A DNA stretch of 64,000 bases, taken from the NCBI RefSeq assembly GCF_010974825.1, contig NZ_JAAILA010000031.1:181463-245462 (forward strand), in the 5' to 3' direction. The position numbers and the translations under genes are program-made. Origin of the DNA: Aeromonas rivipollensis. Its GTDB lineage: Bacteria > Pseudomonadota > Gammaproteobacteria > Enterobacterales > Aeromonadaceae. Positions 57,092 to 64,000 of this stretch are shown piece after piece (the stretch's first letter is position 1; every line of letters begins with the position of its first letter). The notes beneath the pieces were generated by a model. That model was not told the DNA's origin, searched no databases, and was given only the letters and a program-made list of their open reading frames with translations.

Positions 57092-57871
57092 ATGGAACTG
57101 GAACTGTACACCCTGGTTGCCCTGTTCGGGGTCGCCCTTATCGCCGGCTTTATCGACGCCATCGCCGGAGGCGGCGGCCTGCTGACGGTGCCGGCCCTGC
57201 TTGCCACCGGCATGTCGCCCGCCCTGGTGCTCGGCACCAACAAGCTGCAGAGCAGTTTCGGCTCCTTCTCCGCCACCTGGTTCTATGCCCGCAAGGGGCT
57301 CCTGGAGTGGGCCATCATCTGGCCGGCGGTTATCTGCACCTTCATCGGGGCGGCCATCGGCACCCTGGCGGTGCAGACCATAGACGCCGCCATCCTGGAG
57401 CGCCTCTTGCCCTTCCTGCTGATGGCGTTCGCCTGCTACTTCTATTTCTCCCCCAGGGTGAGCGATGCGGAGAGCCAGCGCCGTCTCACCCCCATGCTGT
57501 TCGCTTTGCTGGTGGGGGGCGGGGTCGGTTTCTATGACGGCTTCTTCGGCCCCGGCACCGGCTCCTTCTTCGCCATCGGCTTCGTGGCCCTGGCAGGCTT
57601 TGGCATGGCCAGAGCCACTGCTCACACCAAGCTGCTCAACTTCACCTCCAACATCGCCTCCCTGCTGTTCTTTGCCCTCGGCGGCAAGGTGGTGTGGAGC
57701 GTGGGCTTCTGCATGGCGCTGGGCCAGTTCATCGGAGCCCGTTTCGGTTCCAAACTGGTGTTGAAGAAGGGGGTGAAGCTCATCAAGCCGCTGCTGGTGA
57801 CTGTCTCCCTGGTGATGTCCGCCAAGCTGGTGTGGAGTCAGTACCCCGAGCTGTTCAGCTGGCTCGTCTGA
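57092..57871 (+). CDS. TSUP-family permease (YfcA/TauE-SafE-like)
   Basis: A 259-aa inner-membrane permease of the TauE/SafE family, YfcA-like: IAGFIDAIAGGGGLLTVPALLATGMSPALVLGTNKLQS near residue 17, FYDGFFGPGTGSFFAIGFV near 149, and TAHTKLLNFTSNIASLLFF near 176, repeating the family's internal duplication. Substrates in the family are sulfite, sulfoacetate or unknown organosulfur anions. ATG 57092 follows GAGG. Its gene ends 7 bp before the LysR gene, convergent. Confidence 0.92.
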   Translation: MELELYTLVALFGVALIAGFIDAIAGGGGLLTVPALLATGMSPALVLGTNKLQSSFGSFSATWFYARKGLLEWAIIWPAVICTFIGAAIGTLAVQTIDAAILERLLPFLLMAFACYFYFSPRVSDAESQRRLTPMLFALLVGGGVGFYDGFFGPGTGSFFAIGFVALAGFGMARATAHTKLLNFTSNIASLLFFALGGKVVWSVGFCMALGQFIGARFGSKLVLKKGVKLIKPLLVTVSLVMSAKLVWSQYPELFSWLV

Positions 57872-57878
57872 GTCATTT

Positions 57879-58811
57879 CTAGCCTTGGCTCACCCGGGCG
57901 AAGTGGGCCCGGATCCCCTCGACCAGGCGCTGGATCCGCGCCCGCTTGAGGCTGCTCGGCCGATAGACCAGGTGCAGCGGGCGCGCCAGCCCAGGCAGGG
58001 CGCGCGCCCTTTTCCCCTGATCCCCCACCAGGGCCAGCAGTCCGGCCGGCAGCAGCACCGGGCCTATGCCCGCCTTGGCCAGCTCGATCAGCGCCAGGTA
58101 GGAGTCGAGCTCCATGGCCGGCACCAGCCCGAGCGCGGCCAGGGGATCCCGCAGATAGCGATTGGAAGGGTTCTCCAGATCCATGGTCAGGATCTTGCGC
58201 ACCTTATCCTGCACTAGGGTTTCCTCACCCAGATCTCTTTGTGTCAACGGCTTGCCACTCGCCCTGTCTGGCGAGGCAACCCTGTGATCCGGCTGCGCCG
58301 CCTCCTGATCGTCTCCCACCAGATAGAAGGGCTCCTCCAGCAGCAGCTCGGCACAGAGGCCGTGGCCGGGGGGCAGCCGACCGGCGCAGATGCCGAGCAG
58401 GGCATCGCCACCGCGCACCCGCGTCAGTATCACCGGGGTGTGGTGAGTGGAGAGTGCAAGGTGAGGATCTTGCTCAAGGTAGTCGTGCATGAAGCGTGCT
58501 AGGTAGCCCGCCAGCAGGGTCTCGGAGCAGGCGACGGGCAGGGGGGTCTGGTCGGTGAGGGTCTGGCTGTCCGCCAGCACCCCCTTCATCTCCGCCAGGC
58601 TCGGGGCCACCCGGGCGAGCAGCTCCCGGGCCTGGGGGGTGAGGCGAGTCTGGCGGCCATCCGGCTCGATGAGCCGCTTGCCAAGGCGCTGCTCCAGCTG
58701 GGTGATGCGCTTGCTCACCGCCGACTGGCTGATATAGAGGCGGCTCGCGACCTTGGCCATGGTGCCCTCGCTCGCCAGCAGGCAGAGTGTCTCCAGCCCT
58801 TCCAGTAACAT
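57879..58811 (-). CDS. LysR-type transcriptional regulator
   Basis: A 310-aa LysR regulator: N-terminal helix-turn-helix MAKVASRLYISQSAVSKRITQLEQRLGKRL (about 18-47) and an effector-binding domain to the end. The effector is unknown. ATG 58811 follows GGAGGAAGC. It is convergent with the TSUP permease gene, with the stops 7 bp apart, so it may or may not regulate it. LysR regulators often control a divergent neighbour, which here would be absent; the EamA gene upstream is on the same strand. Confidence 0.9.
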   Translation of the reverse strand: MLLEGLETLCLLASEGTMAKVASRLYISQSAVSKRITQLEQRLGKRLIEPDGRQTRLTPQARELLARVAPSLAEMKGVLADSQTLTDQTPLPVACSETLLAGYLARFMHDYLEQDPHLALSTHHTPVILTRVRGGDALLGICAGRLPPGHGLCAELLLEEPFYLVGDDQEAAQPDHRVASPDRASGKPLTQRDLGEETLVQDKVRKILTMDLENPSNRYLRDPLAALGLVPAMELDSYLALIELAKAGIGPVLLPAGLLALVGDQGKRARALPGLARPLHLVYRPSSLKRARIQRLVEGIRAHFARVSQG

Positions 58812-58863
58812 GCTTCCTCCGTTCAACCTCTGTTGGGAGGGGTTACCTTAGGGGCTGCTGGCA

Positions 58864-59781
58864 TCAGGGGCAAGTACCGTCTGTCACCCGTGACAGCGGC
58901 CAGCGCCACCTCTTGACGGGCGGGGCGAAGATCACCAGGTTGCCGATAAGGCTCACCACCACACCCAGGATGGAGACCGTCTGCCAGACGAAGCCCTCAT
59001 ACAGGGTGGAGAGGCTCAGCGCCACCAGGGGAAACAGCACAGTAGCATAGGCCGCCTTGCTGGCGCCGATGCGCCCCACCAGGGTGAGGTAGGCGGTGAA
59101 GGCGATGACGGAGCCGAAGATGGCCAGATAGACCATGGCCGCGAGGTAGCGGGGCTCGGTCGGCAGGGTCAGGGATTGACCGAGCACCATGACCCAGCCC
59201 AGCAGCAGCACTACCCCGTACACCATGCCCCAGGGCACCATCTGCAACACCTGATAGCCCTGGCGCTGGCCGCGAGCCGAGACAAGGTTCCCGAGGGAGA
59301 AGCAGAGGGTCCCCGCACAGGCAAACAGCAGCCCCTTCCAGCCGTTTGCACCCAGTTGCGCATCCGCCAGCACGGGCCAGAACAGCAGCAGTGTGCCAAT
59401 GAGTCCCAGCAGGGACCCCTGCAACCAGCGCATGCCGGGGCGCTTGCCCTCGAACAGCCAGAGGTTGAGGCCGTTGAAGATGCTGGCGCTGGCGAAGATC
59501 ACCGCCGACAGGCCGCTCGGTATATAGAGGGTGGCGTGGTAGAAGCAGAGAAAGTTGGTGGAGAAGAGCAGGGCGCCGAGCAGGGCCGCATAACGCTGGC
59601 CCGCCCAGGGCAGGCGCGGGAACTTGCCGCTTAACGTGAGCAGGGCAAAGAGCGCCAGCGCCGCCAGGGCGAAGCGGTAGAGCACAGAGACCTCGATGGG
59701 AATGGGGCCGAGCTGCCAGGCGATGGCGATCCAGGTGCTGCCCCAGATGAGGACGGTGGAAACATACAGCAGGAGGTTCAT
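58864..59781 (-). CDS. EamA-family drug/metabolite exporter
   Basis: A 305-aa DMT permease with ten helices in two EamA repeats: STVLIWGSTWIAIAWQLG near residue 8, PSGLSAVIFASASIFNGLNLWLFEGKRPG near 88 and AIFGSVIAFTAYLTLVGRIGASKAAY near 218. It presumably exports amino acids or related metabolites; the substrate is unknown. ATG 59781 is preceded by no strong ribosome site on the minus strand, but the family start fits. It lies divergent from the AraC regulator gene, which makes AraC a candidate regulator. Confidence 0.88.
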   Translation of the reverse strand: MNLLLYVSTVLIWGSTWIAIAWQLGPIPIEVSVLYRFALAALALFALLTLSGKFPRLPWAGQRYAALLGALLFSTNFLCFYHATLYIPSGLSAVIFASASIFNGLNLWLFEGKRPGMRWLQGSLLGLIGTLLLFWPVLADAQLGANGWKGLLFACAGTLCFSLGNLVSARGQRQGYQVLQMVPWGMVYGVVLLLGWVMVLGQSLTLPTEPRYLAAMVYLAIFGSVIAFTAYLTLVGRIGASKAAYATVLFPLVALSLSTLYEGFVWQTVSILGVVVSLIGNLVIFAPPVKRWRWPLSRVTDGTCP

Positions 59782-59938
59782 AAGCGGATCCGGGCAAAAG
59801 GGGAGTGACATGGGGATCAGCATGGGCCTGATGGCGTGAGCTGGCTTGCACCATCTTGCGGTTTTTTGTGGCCGGCTGCAGCGCTGGGCGAGCCACCGCG
59901 ATAAGATGTCGGCACGGGAACAAGGATGAGGCAGACAG

Positions 59939-60826
59939 GTGCAACAGAGACGACAGGCGGGGGTGTTCGATGCCCTGGTCAGCACGGGGGCACGGCTGGA
60001 GGACTCCTGCTGGCTGGAGCCCGGGCTCGGGGTGGCCAGCTGGCGCAACCGCTACGATCAGACCCGCTACCACAAGCCGGGTCACCACACCATCAGCGTC
60101 TATCTGCAGGGGGGCGAGCAGACCGAGCGCCTCGACGGTCCCGGCGGCCACGGCGGCACCGGCAAGGTGTGCATCATGCCGGATCACCACAGATCCGAAT
60201 GGCTGGTGCGCGAGGAGTTTCGCTTCTTCCACCTCTACTTCACCCCCGAGCACCTCTGCCGCATCGCCGAACAGGTGTGCGACAAGGAGGGGCGCCACCT
60301 GGTGTTGCAGGACAAGACCTTCATCGAGGATCCCCAGGCCGCGGCCCTGGTGCAGGCGCAGCTGATGAAGCTGGACTGGCAGCACGGGGTCGATCGCATG
60401 GCGCTCTCCCACGGCGCCTGGATGCTGATGTTACACGCCTATCGCCACCATACCCGTGAAGCGCCTGGGCTCCCCGAGGTGCGGGGCGGCCTGGCACCCG
60501 CGGTGATCCGGCGGGTGCAGGAGTATCTGCTGGCCCACCTGGCCGAGCCCGTCACCTTGAGCGAACTCGCCCGGGAGGCGGGTCTGAGCGAATATCACTT
60601 CGCCCGCATGTTCGGCCAGAGCCTGGGTTGCCCGCCCCATCGCTACCTGCAGGAGCTCAGACTCCAGCGGGCCAAGCAGTTGCTGGCGGGAAGCGATCCC
60701 CTGGCCAGCATCGCCGCCCAGTGCGGCTTCTCCTCCCAGGCCCATTTTGGCAATCGTTTTCGGGAGGCGTTCGGCCTGAGCCCGGGTCAGTGGCGCGCGC
60801 AATTGTCATTCTCCTGTCACAGATAA
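59939..60826 (+). CDS. AraC-family transcriptional regulator
   Basis: A 295-aa AraC regulator: an N-terminal cupin-like sensing domain (HKPGHHTISVYLQGGEQTERLDG near residue 45) and a C-terminal double helix-turn-helix (VTLSELAREAGLSEYHFARMFGQSLGCPPHRYLQELRLQRAK and then SIAAQCGFSSQAHFGNRFREAFGLSPGQWR; only short pieces are quoted elsewhere). The start codon is GTG 59939. It diverges from the EamA exporter gene, with about 157 bp between; a regulator-exporter pair is plausible. The inducer is unknown. Confidence 0.9.
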   Translation: MQQRRQAGVFDALVSTGARLEDSCWLEPGLGVASWRNRYDQTRYHKPGHHTISVYLQGGEQTERLDGPGGHGGTGKVCIMPDHHRSEWLVREEFRFFHLYFTPEHLCRIAEQVCDKEGRHLVLQDKTFIEDPQAAALVQAQLMKLDWQHGVDRMALSHGAWMLMLHAYRHHTREAPGLPEVRGGLAPAVIRRVQEYLLAHLAEPVTLSELAREAGLSEYHFARMFGQSLGCPPHRYLQELRLQRAKQLLAGSDPLASIAAQCGFSSQAHFGNRFREAFGLSPGQWRAQLSFSCHR

Positions 60827-60888
60827 CGCTGAGACTCTGGGTGAAAGAGGTGTACCCTCTACCACTTACCCATAAAAAGGAATGCCCA

Positions 60889-61011
60889 TTGAATCATCGC
60901 AAACGTCAGACCCGCACCCGCCACCTCTGGTTCAGCCACTGGAATGCCCCTCAGGATCGCGCCTGCCTGCCCACCCCTCCCGAACCCGTAGTGCCTCACA
61001 GTTCCCGCTGA
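60889..61011 (+). CDS. Possible small basic/proline-rich protein, 40 aa
   Basis: A TTG at 60889, preceded by AAAAAGGAATG (AAGGA at good spacing), opens a 40-codon frame: NHRKRQTRTRHLWFSHWNAP, then QDRACLPTPPEPVVPHSSR and TGA. The composition (Arg/His/Trp, then Pro) does not look random, and the frame lies in its own space between araC and ybjD, about 60 bp after araC. I do not recognise the family. A competing overlapping frame starts ATG 60882 but lacks a better context. Low confidence. Confidence 0.4.
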   Translation: MNHRKRQTRTRHLWFSHWNAPQDRACLPTPPEPVVPHSSR

Positions 61012-61087
61012 AAACCCCAAGACCCGATAGGATTTTCCCGGCAACTTTGCCACTATTGCGCCATCAGGATGGACTGGATATGGCCGC

Positions 61088-62722
61088 ATGTTTCTGGAAC
61101 GCATTGAAGTCAAAGGTTTTCGCGGGATAAATCGGCTCTCGCTCGGGCTGGATCACACCACTGTTCTCATCGGTGAGAACGCCTGGGGCAAGTCCAGCCT
61201 GCTGCGTGCCCTCTGGTGCCTGCTGGGGGATGCCGAACCCTATCAATTCAGTCGCGATGATTTCCATCAGCCCGAAGACCCCGAGCTGAGCCCATCGCGC
61301 ACCCTGCAACTGGTGCTCACCTTCAGCGAGTACCGCCCCCAGATGTGCCAGCACTCCCGCCGATTGGCGCGCCTTGGCGCGGCCTGGATCCCCCACAGGG
61401 ACAAGTTCCACCGTATCCACTATCGCGCCAGCGCCGAGCTGCTGGACGATGGCAGCGTGCAGAGCACCCATGACTTTCTCGACGGCATCGGCAAGAGCCT
61501 GGCCATCGACAACAACGCGGAGCTGGTGCGCCTGCTCATCACCATGAACCCGGTGTTCCGGCTGCGGGATGCCCGTACCGCCCGCGACGGCATAGAGCAG
61601 CTGCCCTGGGACGATCTCTCCGAGCAGCGGCTCGGGGAGCTCGCCGGCAAGCTGACCGACGAGCCCCAGCGCATCGGCGAACCCGAGCTCAAAGAGGCGC
61701 TACAGGCGGTGCAGCAGTTGATGGAGCACTACTTCAGCGCACTGGCCCCCATCAAGCACAAGCCCCGCAGCCAGCGGGAGATAGTCAATCGCCCCATGAC
61801 CCTGCGCAACCCCGGCAACTTGCAGGTGTTGCTGCGCAGCGCCGACAACCGGGCCCTGCAACTGGCCATGGCAGGCATGGCCGCCATGCTGCTCCATGCC
61901 CGCGGCAACCGCGAGCTGGAGGAGGGGGCCAGGCCCATACTGATGCTGGAAGATCCCGAGAGCCGCCTGCACCCCACCATGCTGGCGCTGGCCTGGGGCC
62001 TGCTCGAGCAGTTGCCCGGCCAGAAGCTGCTCACCACCAACTCGGGGGATCTGCTCTCTTCCCTGCCGCTCAACCAGGTGCGCCGCCTGGTGCGCCGCCA
62101 GCATGACATCCTCTGCCATCAGCTAGGGGGGGAGCGCTACAGCAGCGACGACTTGCGCAAAATCGCCTTTCACGTGCGGATCAACAGACCCATGTCGATG
62201 TTTGCCCGCTGCTGGTTGTTGGTGGAGGGGGAGACAGAGATCTGGCTGCTCTCCGAGCTCGCCCAGATCTGCGGCTACAGCCTGCGGGCGGAAGGGGTGC
62301 GCATCATAGAGTTCGCCCAGTGTGGCCAGGCCCCCCTCATCAAGGTGGCCCGCGACTTTGGCATTGAGTGGCACCTGCTCACCGACGGCGACGAGGCGGG
62401 CGCCAAGTACGCGAGCTCCGCCCGCTCCCTGCTCAAGGGGGAGCGGGAGCGGGACAGGATCACCCAGTTGCCCTCGGCGGACATAGAGCACTACCTCTAC
62501 CACAACGGATTCGAGGCGGTGTTTCGGCGCGAGGCCGGGGTCGGGGGGCGCTCCACCCTCAACGCCGGGCGCATCATCTCCAAGGCCATTCACCATCGCA
62601 GCAAGCCCGGCCTGGCCCTGGCCGTGGTGGAGGAGGCGGAGCGCCTTGGCAGCGAACACATTCCCCCCATGCTCAAGCAGATGTTCGCGCGAGTGGTCGC
62701 CCTGGCCCGCGGCCAGAGCTAG
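61088..62722 (+). CDS. ybjD: YbjD-type OLD family ATP-dependent endonuclease
   Basis: The 544-aa product matches E. coli YbjD (552 aa): an N-terminal ABC/SMC-like ATPase with Walker A GENAWGKSSLL (about 29-39), signature region and LEDPESRLHPTMLALAW near residue 295, then a C-terminal TOPRIM domain with the Glu of CWLLVEGETEIWLL near 380 and the DGDEAG motif near 437. OLD proteins are class 1 nucleases; YbjD's cellular role is unsettled, possibly DNA repair. ATG 61088 fits the family. Although OLD relatives include phage-defence Gabija proteins, YbjD is a chromosomal housekeeping branch. Confidence 0.92.
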   Translation: MFLERIEVKGFRGINRLSLGLDHTTVLIGENAWGKSSLLRALWCLLGDAEPYQFSRDDFHQPEDPELSPSRTLQLVLTFSEYRPQMCQHSRRLARLGAAWIPHRDKFHRIHYRASAELLDDGSVQSTHDFLDGIGKSLAIDNNAELVRLLITMNPVFRLRDARTARDGIEQLPWDDLSEQRLGELAGKLTDEPQRIGEPELKEALQAVQQLMEHYFSALAPIKHKPRSQREIVNRPMTLRNPGNLQVLLRSADNRALQLAMAGMAAMLLHARGNRELEEGARPILMLEDPESRLHPTMLALAWGLLEQLPGQKLLTTNSGDLLSSLPLNQVRRLVRRQHDILCHQLGGERYSSDDLRKIAFHVRINRPMSMFARCWLLVEGETEIWLLSELAQICGYSLRAEGVRIIEFAQCGQAPLIKVARDFGIEWHLLTDGDEAGAKYASSARSLLKGERERDRITQLPSADIEHYLYHNGFEAVFRREAGVGGRSTLNAGRIISKAIHHRSKPGLALAVVEEAERLGSEHIPPMLKQMFARVVALARGQS

Positions 62723-62826
62723 TCTCGCAGGCGTTGGGGATGGGGGCGGGTTTGGGTATACTCGCCCCTCGTTTTTTTGTTGCCGGGGCCCTTGGGCCCT
62801 GTCCTCTGTTTGCTGCCGGAGACCCT

Positions 62827-63546
62827 ATGTTCGTCCAACTTCCTTTTTGGCTCTTTTCCCTGACCGGCCTGATGGCCCTGGGGGCCCTGATCGCGCTCGG
62901 GATCGTCTTGTGGCGCGGGGATCTCTGCCCGGGCCAGCGCTCGCGGATCACCAACCAGCTCTTCTCCATCTGGGTGATCACCGGCCTCTCCCTGATGCTG
63001 GGGATCGAAGCCGGGGTGACCGGCTGGCTGATTTGGTGCGGGGGCGCCGCCCTTATCCTGGGGATAGTGCTGTCCCTGGCCCAGTCCCGCCTCGAGGGCA
63101 AGCGCGCCATTCCAGCCAGCCTGCTGTGGCTGCCTGCCATGCCGCTCGCCCTCTATGGCCTGGGCCTGCTGCAGATCCAGGGCTGGCTGAACGGGGCACT
63201 GCAGATGGTGCTGCTGGGCTCGGCCTTCGCACACCTGATGCTGCTGCGTGCCCGCCACCGTCTGCAAGCCTTCAACCTGCTGCTGCCGCTGGCGGGGCTG
63301 CTGGCCGCCATGCTGAGCCTGATCTGGCTGGCGGTGCTGGTGAGCGGGCAGGACAATGGCGCCGGGCTAGATGCCCTGATCCCCGGGGTGCTGACCCAGG
63401 CGGGCTTGCTCATCGCCGCCCTGCTGCTCTGGTTCAGCCCAATCTACCGGCAGCAGGAGACGGCCCCCGTGGTGTTGTCCGTGACCCTGTGCGGTCTCAT
63501 CATCGCCCAGATAGCGGCGACCAGCGTGCTGCACCAGCTGGCCTGA
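62827..63546 (+). CDS. Integral membrane protein of unknown function, 239 aa
   Basis: Nearly the whole sequence is hydrophobic, with about seven helices starting FWLFSLTGLMALGALIALGIVLW. No family motif is recognised. Charged residues are confined to short loops (WRGDLCPGQRSR, QSRLEGKR, RARHRLQ), so the inside-outside order can be predicted from the positive loops. ATG 62827 is the first Met in frame with good spacing to a GGAGA. It is read in the same direction as ybjD, about 100 bp downstream, and ends at a strong terminator. Confidence 0.78.
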   Translation: MFVQLPFWLFSLTGLMALGALIALGIVLWRGDLCPGQRSRITNQLFSIWVITGLSLMLGIEAGVTGWLIWCGGAALILGIVLSLAQSRLEGKRAIPASLLWLPAMPLALYGLGLLQIQGWLNGALQMVLLGSAFAHLMLLRARHRLQAFNLLLPLAGLLAAMLSLIWLAVLVSGQDNGAGLDALIPGVLTQAGLLIAALLLWFSPIYRQQETAPVVLSVTLCGLIIAQIAATSVLHQLA

Positions 63547-63571
63547 GTCGCCCCAGGACAAGCCAGGGAGT

Positions 63572-63600
63572 AAGCCCGCGTCTGTGATCGGCGCGGGCTT
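63572..63600 (+). terminator. Terminator after the membrane protein gene
   Basis: AAGCCCGCG pairs with CGCGGGCTT across an 11-nt loop and is followed by TTTAACAC. It lies 25 bp beyond the stop codon. Confidence 0.88.
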
Positions 63601-63773
63601 TTTAACACATATAGAGAGGGGGGAGCACGCCGGATCCGGTAACCTGGCCTGGCAACTGAGGGCCTCGAGCGGCAAGGGGAACACCTAGTTGACTGAAAAA
63701 ACTACGGTTTGTTGCAAAAGAACACAGCATGTGGTGGTTTAATCCCCGGATAAACTTTTTTTAGGATAATTAC

Positions 63774-63801
63774 TTGCAATCTCAGCGTTGGAGCCTATTA
63801 T
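63774..63801 (+). promoter_or_regulatory. Promoter of the initiator tRNA gene
   Basis: A -35 box TTGCAA (63774-63779) and a -10 box TATTAT (63796-63801) are separated by 16 bp, about 13 bp before the mature tRNA end at 63815. A GCCAC-type discriminator follows, rich in G+C as expected for growth-rate-controlled stable RNA promoters. Confidence 0.75.
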
Positions 63802-63814
63802 TGGCCACCTCAGA

Positions 63815-63891
<77 letters not shown>

Positions 63892-63984
63892 TCTGAGTGT
63901 CGACATCGAAAACACCCACAGGGTGACAGCTGATGAAGACGATTCGAACTGGCTACTGCTCGGCCACTTCGGAAAAAATACGGA

Positions 63985-64000
63985 CGCGGGGTGGAGCAGC
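63985..64000 (+). tRNA. Second tRNA-fMet copy, cut by the window edge
   Basis: The last 16 bases repeat the first 16 bases of the upstream initiator tRNA exactly (CGCGGGGTGGAGCAGC). The 93-bp space between the copies holds a short linker, suggesting one multi-copy transcript. Only the 5' end is in view, so identity rests on the repeat and position. Confidence 0.85.

Noticed and set aside
61088..63546. Anti-phage OLD/Gabija-type defence system
   Set aside because: The nuclease matches YbjD, a chromosomal gene in many enterobacteria, and there is no UvrD-like helicase (GajB) or reverse transcriptase next to it.

Overview
The window is a 64 kb piece of a gamma-proteobacterial chromosome, about 60% G+C by eye, and it reads as Aeromonas. 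The best taxonomic marker is the polyhydroxyalkanoate operon phaP-phaC-phaJ (about 40.7-43.3 kb). Its three products match, almost residue for residue, what I remember of the Aeromonas caviae proteins (117, 594 and 134 aa). I therefore favour A. caviae or a very close relative; no database was searched. There is no prophage, transposase, CRISPR array or defence island. This is core chromosome with dense, short-spaced genes and many clear rho-independent terminators.

Layout. 0-5.7 kb: a YbjL-type transporter, a long gene-free stretch with DnaA-box-like sites, tRNA-Asn, uvrB with an overlapping DUF1232 gene, then dedA. 5.8-9.7 kb: a conserved dsbB-nhaB-fadR block (same order as in E. coli, where ycgB/spoVR also follows). 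Its dsbB is followed by an unusual tandem array of duplicated 3' ends. 9.7-14.5 kb: the stress operon prkA-yeaH-spoVR. 14.8-17 kb: a candidate small RNA with promoter, upstream palindrome and terminator, then a RecQ-type helicase. 17.3-24.6 kb: serine/threonine uptake (sstT, sdaC), nudL-pabB, and class I fumarase. 24.7-31.4 kb: sulA with an excellent LexA box, a DUF4250 gene, glycogen phosphorylase, a b-type cytochrome, a SLC13/DASS dicarboxylate transporter and trxC. 31.5-38 kb: a hybrid sensor kinase and the ABC exporter pair mdlA-mdlB. 38.1-45 kb: an unrecognised 393-aa protein, a DUF4442 protein, a YbcJ-like RNA-binding protein, the pha operon, a secreted repeat protein and DUF429. 45.3-53.9 kb: pdxY, small enzymes, an overlapping NUDIX/class IV adenylyl cyclase pair, DUF5718, ynfA, acetyltransferases, rhlE, glutathione peroxidase and a 2OG oxygenase. 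54-64 kb: ddl, a VOC protein whose 3' end is also duplicated, a DTW-domain tRNA modification enzyme, an 80-bp tandem repeat array, a TSUP permease, LysR and AraC regulators, an EamA permease, a YbjD-type OLD nuclease, a membrane protein of unknown function and tRNA-fMet genes. The second tRNA-fMet copy is cut by the window edge.

The genes are mostly housekeeping: carbon and energy storage (PHA and glycogen), DNA repair and SOS (uvrB, sulA, recQ-like), redox (dsbB, trxC, gpx, cytochrome) and envelope (ddl, dedA, dsbB). The most unusual signal is structural. The 3' ends of two unrelated genes, dsbB and the VOC gene, have been duplicated in tandem just downstream with reading frame and stop codon kept, and both arrays lie between convergent genes. 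In the dsbB case each copy carries its own terminator hairpin, and the outermost copy encodes a different hydrophobic tail. This looks like a displaced C-terminal cassette array. Second in interest are the candidate sRNA at about 14.9 kb and the hairpin-bearing 80-bp repeats at 56.7-57.0 kb.
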